A DNA stretch of 64,000 nt, taken from assembly GCA_013036995.1 (NCBI GenBank), contig JAAOXG010000024.1, forward strand, positions 62,001-126,000. Direction: 5' to 3'. Both the position numbers and the translations under genes were made by a program. The notes under the pieces were generated by a model. The model was not told where the DNA came from and did not search any database. It worked only from the letters and a program-made list of their open reading frames with translations. Below, piece by piece: positions 46,915 to 55,877 of this stretch; positions within the stretch are counted from its first letter, which is position 1; every line of letters starts with the position of its first letter. This stretch comes from Lacrimispora defluvii. GTDB lineage: Bacteria; Bacillota; Clostridia; Lachnospirales; Lachnospiraceae.

Positions 46915-48666
46915 ATGAAAAAAAGAGGTTTGGCAGCCGTTCTTGTTTTAATGACCATGATTATGACAGCTGGTTGTGGCAGTGCGGCAAAGACAGAAAC
47001 AACTGCTTTGCAGACAACAACTGAAACAACGGGCGCAGCTGCGGAAGCAGCACCCGTTTCGTCAGACAATACAAAAGATGGAGCCACTGTGGTTTCTACC
47101 ACATACGGGCCCGTAAAAGGGGTACAGGAAGGGGAGCTCCTGACCTGGTACGGAATTCCATACGGAAAGGCACCGGTGGGTGAATTAAGGTGGCAGGCGC
47201 CAGCTGCACCGTCTGCCTGGACGGAGGAATTAAATTGTACCGAAGCATCACAGCCTGCGCTTCAGCTTTCCGGTACTGAGGTAAAAGGAAGTGAGGACTG
47301 TTTAAAGCTTGATGTATATACAAAAAAGGGAAGTAAAAAGCTTCCTGTGCTTGTTTTTATACACGGAGGCAATAATCAGACCGGAAAGGCAGGGGAAATT
47401 CCCGGAGCTGATCTGGTAAAGAATGACAACTGCGTTTATGTATCTGTGGATTACCGTCTCGGACTTTTAGGTTTTAACTGCCTGCCGGCATTAACAGCCG
47501 GGGAGAATGGAACCGGAAACTTTGCAATGCTTGACATTGCCTATGCTCTTGACTGGGTAAAGGAAAACATTGAAGCATTCGGCGGAGATCCGGGTAATAT
47601 TACTATTTCCGGATTTTCAGCGGGAGGCCGTGATGTTATGGCAATGCTGATCAGTCCTCAGTTTAAGGGGAAATTTCAGAAAGCCATTGCATTCAGCGGA
47701 GGTATGACCACAGCTTCAGAAGATTTAAGTGGGAAAAAGATTGCAAAAGCCATAGCTCCTCTTGCTGTTGAGGATAAGAAGGCAGCAGATGAAAACGCTG
47801 CTTATCAGTGGCTGATGACAGATTCAGCTGATGTTAAGGATTACCTTTATTCCATACCAGCAGAACGCCTGGTTCCTCTTATGGGAAATGCGGCTATCCG
47901 TATGAGTGTTTTCCCTCATCTTTATGAGGACGGTGTGGTCATTCCGAAAAATGGATTTGATACAGAAGACTATAACAGCGTTCCGCTCATGATGCTTACG
48001 GGAGGCTCTGAATTTTCCATGTTCTGTCTGGGGGACGGATATTTTAAGAGTGATGACATGACAGGATATTCAGAGAATGAGATAAATGCAGCCAAAGCAT
48101 TTGCCAGCAAATACGGCAGTGATATGTACCGGATCTTTAATGCACAGGAAAGTGCGGTAAAGATGTATGATCACTATCAGTCTGATATTTATATCTGTCA
48201 GGTTAATTATGGCAGTGATCAGTCTTCAGTCAAAGATTTGGGTGACTATGGTGCATTCCATGGCATTTTCGTTCCCATGCTTTCTGCAAAGCACAATTAT
48301 CTGGAGTTTTTCCCTGATGCATTTGGTAAGGCGGGCTATCAGGCCATGGCAAAGCAGTATAACAGTTATCTTGCAAACTTCTTGAAATCAGGAGATCCAA
48401 ATGGTGACGGGCTGGCAGCGTGGAGCAGCTGGAAACCGGATAAAAAAGTGTCCATGGTATTAGACGGTACACAAACCGATGCAGTTGTAGAAGAAAAAGA
48501 TGTAACAACCACCTATCAGGATATCATGAAAGCCATGGATCAGGATGCCAGCGTTTCCGATGAGATTAAGGCTAAAATGATCAAAAATGTTCTGAACGGA
48601 CGGTGGTTCAGCCGTGAATTAGATGAACATTACGGCAATAAGAGCCTTTGGAGTGACGTAGAATAA
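46915..48666 (+). CDS. Secreted type-B carboxylesterase lipoprotein
   Basis: 583 residues. Lipoprotein signal ending TAGC with acylated Cys21, a Thr/Ala-rich linker, then an alpha/beta-hydrolase of the carboxylesterase type B family. The oxyanion region is HGGNNQTG; the nucleophile Ser235 is in GFSAGG; a His is in FHGIFV. It would cleave ester groups from sugars or phenolics outside the cell. Its place as last gene in a LicT-controlled beta-glucoside operon suggests it removes acyl groups from substrates such as acylated glucosides before uptake; this is inference. Confidence 0.88.
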   Translation: MKKRGLAAVLVLMTMIMTAGCGSAAKTETTALQTTTETTGAAAEAAPVSSDNTKDGATVVSTTYGPVKGVQEGELLTWYGIPYGKAPVGELRWQAPAAPSAWTEELNCTEASQPALQLSGTEVKGSEDCLKLDVYTKKGSKKLPVLVFIHGGNNQTGKAGEIPGADLVKNDNCVYVSVDYRLGLLGFNCLPALTAGENGTGNFAMLDIAYALDWVKENIEAFGGDPGNITISGFSAGGRDVMAMLISPQFKGKFQKAIAFSGGMTTASEDLSGKKIAKAIAPLAVEDKKAADENAAYQWLMTDSADVKDYLYSIPAERLVPLMGNAAIRMSVFPHLYEDGVVIPKNGFDTEDYNSVPLMMLTGGSEFSMFCLGDGYFKSDDMTGYSENEINAAKAFASKYGSDMYRIFNAQESAVKMYDHYQSDIYICQVNYGSDQSSVKDLGDYGAFHGIFVPMLSAKHNYLEFFPDAFGKAGYQAMAKQYNSYLANFLKSGDPNGDGLAAWSSWKPDKKVSMVLDGTQTDAVVEEKDVTTTYQDIMKAMDQDASVSDEIKAKMIKNVLNGRWFSRELDEHYGNKSLWSDVE

Positions 48667-48674
48667 GTGTTTAG

Positions 48675-48724
48675 AAAGAGATTTGTAATTCCTGAAAAAC
48701 CGGGAGTTACGAATCTCTTTTTTT
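48675..48724 (+). terminator. Terminator of the beta-glucoside operon
   Basis: AAAGAGATTTGTAATTCC (48675-48692) pairs with GGGAGTTACGAATCTCTTT (48702-48720), followed by T residues. Confidence 0.88.
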
Positions 48725-48812
48725 GTGGTACTATATGGGGAGAGGTATGTTTTTTTACGAATGAAAATGAAGCGGCGGAAATTATTCTCTTATATTTCCA
48801 TAGAGGATTTTA

Positions 48813-48818
48813 TATAAT
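48813..48818 (+). promoter_or_regulatory. -10 element TATAAT for the second YesN/YesM pair
   Basis: TATAAT at 48813-48818 lies 38 bases before the start codon. The -35 (TTATAT at 17 bases upstream) is weak. GGGGGAA precedes the ATG. Confidence 0.4.
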
Positions 48819-48855
48819 CGAATCATAGAAATGCGGCTGACAGGGGGAATCAGAC

Positions 48856-50481
48856 ATGGTTAAGATATTTCTTGCAGAGGATGAAAAAATTGTCCGTGAA
48901 GGAATTAAGAACGGAATTGCCTGGGAAAAATATGGGTTTGAATTTGCCGGGGAAGCGCCGGATGGAGAGTTGGCTTATCCCATGATATTAAAATCGAAGC
49001 CGGATATACTGCTTACGGATATCCGGATGCCTTTTATGGATGGACTGGAACTGGCGGAGATGGCGAAACGGGCTCTACCGGATATACATATTATGTTTTT
49101 CAGCGGATACGATGATTTTGAGTACGCCAAACGGGCGATTAAGATCGGAGCTGCCGATTATCTCTTAAAGCCGGTGAGCAGCAGCCAGCTTTTGGAAGCA
49201 TTGGAACGAATGAGCGAGACAATCATGCAGGAAAAAAGCGAGAAGGGATATAAGCAGGAATTTTTAAAGCAGCAGGAAGAACGAAAGCAGATGGACCGGG
49301 ACCGGTTATTTGATATTATCGTATCAGGGAAGCTGGGACTTTCTGAGCTGCTTCGAAAAGGTCAGGAGCACAATCTTTCTTTATCTGCCCCTATGTACAA
49401 TCTCATTTTGTTCCAGGCAAAAGGAGCGGAGAGCCAGGATCAGTACTCGGATGAGAATGTGCTGTTTGATAAGAGGCTGAAGGAAGAACTGGAGGGAAGA
49501 GCCGACATTATTGGATTTAACCGGCTTTCAGAAGGGTATGGCTTTCTGATTATGGGAGAAGAATCCGATATGGAACGGAAGGTTACATATTATTCGGAAA
49601 TTCTCATACGGCTGGCGGAATCATTTCCTGAGATGGAGTATTTTGGAGGGATCGGGACTCCAGTGTGCAGACTCAGTGAGATTCGCACATCTTTTAAAGC
49701 AGCGAGCAGGGCTTATGCCTGCCGTTATATGCTGGACCGCAACCAGATTCTAACGGCGGAGGCAGCAGTTCGGATCCATAATGATACCGGAAGTATCAGC
49801 CTGGAGGGAATTGATATCACCAAGTTAAGCCGTGACATTATACCCAACTTTTTAAAGAACGGATCAGTCCCTGAGGTGAAGTATTTCGTTGAGGAATATA
49901 TGGAAGCCTGCGGGAATAATATTAATTCACTGATTTTCAGGCAGTACATTCTGATGGATGTGTATCTGGCAGTCATCGGGTTTGTGTCTCAGCTTGGTTT
50001 TGAACCGGAACAGGTTTTAAAGGAGTTTGGCGATGCAAAGACCATGCAGCCCTGTGTAAACTCCATGGAATCTGCGGTTAAGTATACCAGGGAGATCCTT
50101 GCAAAGGCCATTGGTTTTCGAACCACCTGTTCCCAGAAAAAGTACCGGCTGGTTCTTGAAAAGGCAGTGGATTATATCGCAGCCCACTATCAGGACGAAG
50201 ATATTTCATTAAATGCTGTGGCGTCGGCGGTAAATATCAGCCCCAATCATTTCAGCACCATTTTCAGCCAGGAAATGGAAATTACGTTTGTGGAATACTT
50301 AACAAAGGTGCGCATGGATGCTGCCAGGGAATTACTGTTGAAAACGGATTTGAGAACTTCAGAAATCGGATATCAGGTGGGATATAAGGATCCCCATTAT
50401 TTCAGTTACCTGTTTAAGAAGATTCACGGAATCACACCGAAGGCGTTTCGGTCAGGGGGAGAAAATGAAGTACAAAAGTGA
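48856..50481 (+). CDS. YesN-type response regulator with AraC DNA-binding domain
   Basis: 541 residues. Receiver domain (about 1-120) with the phospho-acceptor Asp55 in LLTDIRMPFMDG; a long middle region (about 150-420) of the type common in Clostridia; and a C-terminal AraC domain with VASAVNISPNHFSTIF and IGYQVGYKDPHYFSYLFKK. It overlaps the kinase gene that follows by 17 bases. Likely activator of the ytfQ operon through the direct repeats at 51906-51940. Confidence 0.93.
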   Translation: MVKIFLAEDEKIVREGIKNGIAWEKYGFEFAGEAPDGELAYPMILKSKPDILLTDIRMPFMDGLELAEMAKRALPDIHIMFFSGYDDFEYAKRAIKIGAADYLLKPVSSSQLLEALERMSETIMQEKSEKGYKQEFLKQQEERKQMDRDRLFDIIVSGKLGLSELLRKGQEHNLSLSAPMYNLILFQAKGAESQDQYSDENVLFDKRLKEELEGRADIIGFNRLSEGYGFLIMGEESDMERKVTYYSEILIRLAESFPEMEYFGGIGTPVCRLSEIRTSFKAASRAYACRYMLDRNQILTAEAAVRIHNDTGSISLEGIDITKLSRDIIPNFLKNGSVPEVKYFVEEYMEACGNNINSLIFRQYILMDVYLAVIGFVSQLGFEPEQVLKEFGDAKTMQPCVNSMESAVKYTREILAKAIGFRTTCSQKKYRLVLEKAVDYIAAHYQDEDISLNAVASAVNISPNHFSTIFSQEMEITFVEYLTKVRMDAARELLLKTDLRTSEIGYQVGYKDPHYFSYLFKKIHGITPKAFRSGGENEVQK

Positions 50482-51907
50482 TTCAATTAAGGCAAAATTA
50501 AAAAACATGCAGGCAATCGTTTTTATCCCGGTCATTATTATGATTGGGATATTGCTATATACCATGGAATGGCAGAATCAACAGTACCGTCAAAGCATAC
50601 GCAACCTGACAATGGCAACAGAGTTTAATTTTGATTTTAAGTCCAACATTGACTATAAAATGTACCGGATTGTGATCGGAGCAGACACCTTTGAATCCTT
50701 AAACCCGTATGAGGATCTGGAAAATTCTAAAAAGATGTTTTTGGAGCTGAAAGATACCACTCCTCAGGAAACCAGCAAAAAGGGGCTGGATGGAATTGTA
50801 GTTTTAATCGGAATGCTGGAAAAACGAATTGAGGATATTCAGACCAGTAACATTATCGGGGATTATGACAAGAATATGACCCGTCTTGACCAGGATATCT
50901 ATGCAATTACTGATTTAATCCAGGAGTCCATGTCCGATTATATCTATAATGAGACAAAGACCCTGGAGTCTGTACGCCAGAAGCTTGACACCCAGACAAG
51001 GCAGGTCATTGCTCTTTGCATTGTAATTGCTTCTTATCTCATTGTATTTTTACTTGCTTCCTTTTCATCCTTTGGAAAACGAATTACAAAACCCATTGAG
51101 GAACTCTGTGAATATACCATGAAGCTGGCAGACGGGAATCTGGAAGTCAGCGCACCAAAAAGCAATATCAGGGAGATAAAGGTTTTAGGGGAACAGTATG
51201 ATCAGATGGTAATCCGGATCGGTGAACTGATCCGCCACATCAAGGAAGAGCAGGAGCTAAAGAGAAAAACAGAACTGAAGCTTTTACAGGCTCAGATCAA
51301 TCCTCATTTTCTTTATAATACGTTAGATACCATTGTCTGGCTGGCGGAGGGAAAGCAGCATCAGGAGGTGGTGGAGATGATTACTGCACTGTCTTCTTTT
51401 TTAAGAATCGGTCTGAACAACGGACGGGATTTTATTACCATTAAAGAAGAGGCAGAGCATATAAAAAGTTATCTTTTAATCCAGCATTTCCGCTACGAGG
51501 ACATTATGGATTATGAGATTGATTTTGAAGATCGGATCCGTGATTATTCCATATTAAAACTTACCCTGCAGCCCATTGTGGAAAATGCACTTTACCATGG
51601 AATAAAGAATTGCAGAAAAAAAGGATTCTTACGTATCAGCGGCTGGCAGGAGAATGAAGATATTCTTTTAAAGGTGGAGGACAACGGGATTGGAATGAAA
51701 CCGGATGAGGTAAAAAAGATGGAGCATCAGATTGCCGGCGGCAGCAAAGCGGATTTTCATGTTGGGGAAGGCTTTGGAATTGCCAATGTGGCAGAGCGGA
51801 TCCGGCTGAATTTTGGTGAGGCGTATGGACTTACCATTGAAAGCGAGTACGGAGTCGGAACTGCTGTTACAGTGAGGATTCCGGCAGTAAGATGGGGAAA
51901 TATATAA
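50465..51907 (+). CDS. YesM-type sensor histidine kinase
   Basis: 480 residues. Two membrane helices (about 17-34 and 178-200) flank a small extracellular domain of ~140 residues. HAMP, then the His-kinase motif with His281 (NPHFLYNTLDTIVW) and an ATPase domain (VEDNGIGMK, GFGIANV). It forms a two-component system with the preceding response regulator and probably senses a sugar at the cell surface. Confidence 0.93.
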   Translation: MKYKSDSIKAKLKNMQAIVFIPVIIMIGILLYTMEWQNQQYRQSIRNLTMATEFNFDFKSNIDYKMYRIVIGADTFESLNPYEDLENSKKMFLELKDTTPQETSKKGLDGIVVLIGMLEKRIEDIQTSNIIGDYDKNMTRLDQDIYAITDLIQESMSDYIYNETKTLESVRQKLDTQTRQVIALCIVIASYLIVFLLASFSSFGKRITKPIEELCEYTMKLADGNLEVSAPKSNIREIKVLGEQYDQMVIRIGELIRHIKEEQELKRKTELKLLQAQINPHFLYNTLDTIVWLAEGKQHQEVVEMITALSSFLRIGLNNGRDFITIKEEAEHIKSYLLIQHFRYEDIMDYEIDFEDRIRDYSILKLTLQPIVENALYHGIKNCRKKGFLRISGWQENEDILLKVEDNGIGMKPDEVKKMEHQIAGGSKADFHVGEGFGIANVAERIRLNFGEAYGLTIESEYGVGTAVTVRIPAVRWGNI

Positions 51908-51940
51908 AAAAATCAACTTTTATCCGAAAAAAATCAACTT
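51906..51940. promoter_or_regulatory. Two direct repeats 21 bp apart upstream of ytfQ
   Basis: AAAAAAATCAACTT occurs at 51906-51919 and 51927-51940, a spacing of 21 bases or two helical turns. AraC-domain response regulators usually bind such phased direct repeats. It begins at the end of the kinase gene and is about 135 bases from the ytfQ start. No strong -35/-10 pair was found downstream, as expected for an activated promoter. Confidence 0.6.
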
Positions 51941-52075
51941 AATTTTTGGAATACATGGAAATAGCGTAAGAAACTTAACCCTTTGCAAAAGATATTGTAT
52001 TGAGAAATCAGTGGGATGAGACTATGATACAGGTAGTTACTTAATAGTAAATGATTCTTATTGGAGGGAACGGAT

Positions 52076-53158
52076 ATGAAGAAAAGAGTTTTAAGCTTTT
52101 TGACAGCTGCGGTTATGACAACCGCCATGATTTTATCCGGTTGCAGCGGATCTCAGACAGCCGCAACCACAGCAGCACCTGCTGCTACTGAAACAAAAGC
52201 AGAGACAACGGCAGCAGCTAAAACGGAAGCAGCCACAACCAAAGCAGCACCTGCAGAGAAAAAGGAAATCGTAGTGGGATTTTCTCAGGTTGGCGCAGAG
52301 TCTGACTGGAGAACGGCCAATACCGAATCCATGAAGTCAACGTTTACAGAAGCAAACGGTTACAAGCTGATTTTTGATGATGCACAGCAGAAACAGGAAA
52401 ATCAGTTAAAGGCAGTTCGTAACTTTATTCAGCAGGATGTTGATTATATCGTTATCGCACCAGTTACAGAAACTGGCTGGGATACCGTTTTACAGGAAGC
52501 AAAAGATGCAGGCATTCCGGTTATTATTGTTGACCGTATGATCAATGTATCTGACGATTCCTTATATACTGCATGGGTTGGTTCCAACTTCCTTCAGGAA
52601 GGTTATGATGCAGTAGCATGGCTTGATGAGTATTTAAAGAAGAATAACAGAGCAGATGATGATATCAACATCGTTACTCTTCAGGGTACCATCGGTTCTT
52701 CTGCACAGATTGGTCGTACCAATGGTGTGGAAGAGAAGATGAAAGATCACCCGAAGTGGAAGATGTTAGAGCGTCAGACTGGTGAATTTACACAGGCAAA
52801 GGGTCAGGAAGTTATGGAATCCTTCTTAAAGACCTATAACGATATCGATGTTGTAATTGCTGAGAACGACAACATGGCATTTGGTGCCATTGATGCCATT
52901 AAGGCTGCAGGAAAGACCTGTGGACCAAAAGGTGATATCATCATTATTTCCTTTGATGCAGTTTCTGCAGCATTTGACTCCATGATCGCAGGAGATATGA
53001 ACGTTTCTGTAGAGTGTAATCCTCTTCACGGTCCTCGTGTAGCTGAGATCATTCAGAAGCTGGAGAAGGGCGAAAAAGTTGATAAGATTGCATATGTAAA
53101 GGAAGGCGTATTCCCGGCAGATACAGCAGCAGCTGAAAAACCAAAGAGACAGTATTAA
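52076..53158 (+). CDS. ytfQ: Sugar-binding lipoprotein, YtfQ (galactofuranose) type
   Basis: 360 residues from ATG 52076, after GGAGGG. Lipoprotein signal ending LSGC with Cys23, a Thr/Ala-rich linker, then a periplasmic-binding-protein-like fold with VGFSQVGAESDWRTANTESM, the signature of YtfQ. E. coli YtfQ binds galactofuranose for the YtfRT-YjfF transporter. The ligand here could be another furanose such as arabinofuranose. The next three genes complete the same transporter order. Confidence 0.88.
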   Translation: MKKRVLSFLTAAVMTTAMILSGCSGSQTAATTAAPAATETKAETTAAAKTEAATTKAAPAEKKEIVVGFSQVGAESDWRTANTESMKSTFTEANGYKLIFDDAQQKQENQLKAVRNFIQQDVDYIVIAPVTETGWDTVLQEAKDAGIPVIIVDRMINVSDDSLYTAWVGSNFLQEGYDAVAWLDEYLKKNNRADDDINIVTLQGTIGSSAQIGRTNGVEEKMKDHPKWKMLERQTGEFTQAKGQEVMESFLKTYNDIDVVIAENDNMAFGAIDAIKAAGKTCGPKGDIIIISFDAVSAAFDSMIAGDMNVSVECNPLHGPRVAEIIQKLEKGEKVDKIAYVKEGVFPADTAAAEKPKRQY

Positions 53159-53204
53159 TTGGTTGGGACTAAGGCGCTGAAAGCAGAATGATAGCCAGAG
53201 AAAC

Positions 53205-53254
53205 AGGTGCAGGGAATGGAGGACGGGGTCAGTCCTCCTCCAGGCACCTTTTTT
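53205..53254 (+). terminator. Attenuating terminator between ytfQ and ytfR
   Basis: AGGTGC (53205-53210) pairs with GCACCT (53244-53249), with GGAGGAC/GTCCTCC inside, and six T residues follow. Because the downstream genes are part of the same transporter, it should be only partly effective and would give more binding protein than membrane components. Confidence 0.75.
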
Positions 53255-53308
53255 AATCTCCTGACATGCAGTGAAAAGCAGAAAAAGTGGAGAAAAAGGA
53301 GGGATCTT

Positions 53309-54829
53309 ATGCCCAATGAGATAGTATTGAGCATGAAAAACATATCAAAGACATTTCCCGGGGTACGTGCCTTAGACCATGTGGATTTTACCTTAAGAAG
53401 CGGGGAGATCCATGCTCTCATGGGAGAGAACGGAGCAGGTAAATCAACGCTCATAAAGGTTTTGACCGGGGTAGAGGAATTTGAATCAGGTGAGATAAAA
53501 ATTGAAGGCGGGAGCAGAACCATCATTAATCATTCGCCCCAGGAAGCCCAGGAGCATGGAATCAGTACCGTCTATCAGGAGGTAAATCTCTGCCCCAATT
53601 TGTCGGTAGCTGAGAACCTGTTTATCGGAAGAGAACCCAAAAGAGCAGGACTCATCGACTGGAAGACCATGAACCGGAAAGCGGCGGAGCTTCTTTCCAA
53701 ACTGGAAATGAATATTGATGTAACAAAGGCACTGGAGAATTACTCCATTGCACTGCAGCAGATGATCGCTATAGCAAGGGCTGTGGATATGTCAGCAAAA
53801 GTTCTGATTCTTGATGAACCCACATCTTCTTTGGATGATAACGAGGTAGAGAAGCTGTTCGGGTTAATGAGACGTCTGAAGGCAGACGGAGTAGGAATTA
53901 TCTTTGTTACTCATTTTCTGGAGCAGGTTTATGAAGTCTGCGATAAGATAACCGTACTCAGAAACGGCGGACTGGTAGGAGAATATGAAACAGAAAAGCT
54001 TCCAAGAGTACAGCTGGTTGCCAAGATGATGGGTAAGGATTTCGATGATCTGGAAGCAATTAAGAAAGGCGGAAAGACCGCTGGTAAGTCAAGTGAGGCA
54101 GTCATTGATGCCAAAGGAATCGGCAGGCAGGGAACCATAAAACCATATGATCTGCAGATTTATAAAGGAGAAGTGATCGGTCTGACAGGACTTCTTGGTT
54201 CTGGCCGTTCAGAGCTTGCAAGAAGTCTGTACGGAGCAGATAAACCGGACAGCGGGGAACTGAAGGTCAATGGAAAACCCGTAGTTCTGCATACCCCTCT
54301 CGATGCCATGATGGCTGGTATGGCATATCTGCCGGAGAATCGGAAAGAGGAAGGAATTGTTGCCGATTTGTCTGTAAGAGAGAATTTAATTCTGGCACTT
54401 CAGGCTAAGAGAGGCATGTTCCACCCAATCGGAGCCAAAGAGCAGGAGGAACTGGCTGACAAGTATGTGAAGCTGCTGCAGATTAAGACAGCAAGCCTGG
54501 ATACTCCCGTAAGAAGTTTAAGCGGAGGAAACCAGCAGAAGGTAATTCTTGGAAGATGGCTTCTTACTGATCCTGATTTTCTGATTCTTGATGAACCCAC
54601 CAGAGGAATTGATGTTGGTACTAAGACTGAGATTCAGAAACTGGTGGTCCAGCTGGCAAAAGAGGGTGTCACTGTTATGTTTATCTCCTCTGAAATTGAG
54701 GAGATGATCCGTACCTGCAGCCGGATGGCAGTTTTAAGAGACCGGGAGAAGGTTTCTGAGCTTATGGAGGATGAACTTGATCAGAACCATATCATGAAGG
54801 CGATTGCAGGAGGTGGAACAGATGAATAA
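53309..54829 (+). CDS. ytfR: Sugar ABC transporter ATPase, YtfR type (two ABC domains)
   Basis: 506 residues from ATG 53309, preceded by AAAGGAGGG. Domain 1 has Walker A GENGAGKST (Lys45) and Walker B VLILDEPTSSLD with the YSIALQQMIAIARA signature seen in YtfR. Domain 2 has a degenerate Walker A (GLLGSGRSEL), LSGGNQQKVILGR and LILDEPTRGIDVG. This is the usual asymmetry in carbohydrate-uptake-2 ATPases. It powers the permeases YtfT and YjfF. Confidence 0.92.
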   Translation: MPNEIVLSMKNISKTFPGVRALDHVDFTLRSGEIHALMGENGAGKSTLIKVLTGVEEFESGEIKIEGGSRTIINHSPQEAQEHGISTVYQEVNLCPNLSVAENLFIGREPKRAGLIDWKTMNRKAAELLSKLEMNIDVTKALENYSIALQQMIAIARAVDMSAKVLILDEPTSSLDDNEVEKLFGLMRRLKADGVGIIFVTHFLEQVYEVCDKITVLRNGGLVGEYETEKLPRVQLVAKMMGKDFDDLEAIKKGGKTAGKSSEAVIDAKGIGRQGTIKPYDLQIYKGEVIGLTGLLGSGRSELARSLYGADKPDSGELKVNGKPVVLHTPLDAMMAGMAYLPENRKEEGIVADLSVRENLILALQAKRGMFHPIGAKEQEELADKYVKLLQIKTASLDTPVRSLSGGNQQKVILGRWLLTDPDFLILDEPTRGIDVGTKTEIQKLVVQLAKEGVTVMFISSEIEEMIRTCSRMAVLRDREKVSELMEDELDQNHIMKAIAGGGTDE

Positions 54830-55877
54830 GGGAAAGGCATTTATAAAAAGACTGACAGGATACCGCTTGTTTCTGCCCCTATTCTGTCTGGTGCTTGTTC
54901 TGTTTTCCAATTTGATTAAGACCCCCGGCTTCTTTGAGGTGACGATTAAAAACGGCGTTCTCTACGGATATATCATTGACGTAATTAACCGTGCCAGCGA
55001 TCTGGTTATTCTGGCTGTGGGTATGACCCTGGTAGTTGCTGCCTCAGGTGGTACAGATATCTCCGTGGGGGCTGTTATGTCTGTAGCGGGAGCTGTGTGC
55101 TGCTTCATTCTTTCAGGAGGACAGCAGTCCGTTAATGAGTTTGTAAATCCTTATATTCTGGGCGTACTGGCCGCCATTCTTGCGGGAATCTTATGCGGCT
55201 GCTTTAATGGTTTCCTTGTAGCAAAGCTTAAGATCCAGCCCATGGTGGCAACTTTGATTTTGTTTACCGCCGGACGAGGAATTGCACAGCTGATTACAAA
55301 AGGCCAGATCACCTATATCCGTGTGGAATCCTATAAAATGCTGGGTTCCAGTATTCCGGGCATTCCCATTCCGACTCCCGTGTTTGTGGCTATGATTGTG
55401 GTGCTGCTCACCTATGTTCTGTTAAAGAAGACGACACTGGGACTTTATATTCAGACTGTGGGAATTAATGCAAAGGCTTCCAAGCTGATGGGAATTAAGT
55501 CCGCAATGATTATTTTCCTTTCCTATGTATTTTGCGGTCTCTGCGCCGGTATATCCGGACTCGTGGCCTCTTCCAGAATCTATTCTGCCGATGCCAACAA
55601 CATTGGACTGAATCTGGAGTTAGATGCCATTCTAGCAGTTGCGCTGGGCGGAAACAGCCTTGCAGGCGGAAAATTTTCTCTGTTAGGAAGTGTCATCGGA
55701 GCTTACACCATTCAGGCGCTGAGCACCACCCTTTATGCCATGGGTGTTTCTCCAGACCAGATTCCGGTATATAAAGCGGTTGTAGTTGTTGTAATTGTAG
55801 CGTTACAGTCAACCGAGTTAAAGCGCATGGTGAGTAAACTGCAGATGAACGTTAAGTCAGGAAAGAAGGTGGCATAA
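54822..55877 (+). CDS. ytfT: Sugar ABC transporter permease, YtfT type
   Basis: 351 residues from ATG 54822, which overlaps the ytfR end by eight bases and follows GGAGGTGG. Branched-chain/ribose-type permease with about ten helices, with GMTLVVAASGGTDISVGAV, the signature of this family, and NSLAGGKFSLLGSVIGAY. It pairs with YjfF. Confidence 0.9.
   Translation: MNKGKAFIKRLTGYRLFLPLFCLVLVLFSNLIKTPGFFEVTIKNGVLYGYIIDVINRASDLVILAVGMTLVVAASGGTDISVGAVMSVAGAVCCFILSGGQQSVNEFVNPYILGVLAAILAGILCGCFNGFLVAKLKIQPMVATLILFTAGRGIAQLITKGQITYIRVESYKMLGSSIPGIPIPTPVFVAMIVVLLTYVLLKKTTLGLYIQTVGINAKASKLMGIKSAMIIFLSYVFCGLCAGISGLVASSRIYSADANNIGLNLELDAILAVALGGNSLAGGKFSLLGSVIGAYTIQALSTTLYAMGVSPDQIPVYKAVVVVVIVALQSTELKRMVSKLQMNVKSGKKVA

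Noticed and set aside
53309-54829. Degenerate Walker A in the second ATPase domain as a sign of gene decay
   Set aside because: Such asymmetry is normal in two-domain ribose/galactofuranose-type ATPases.
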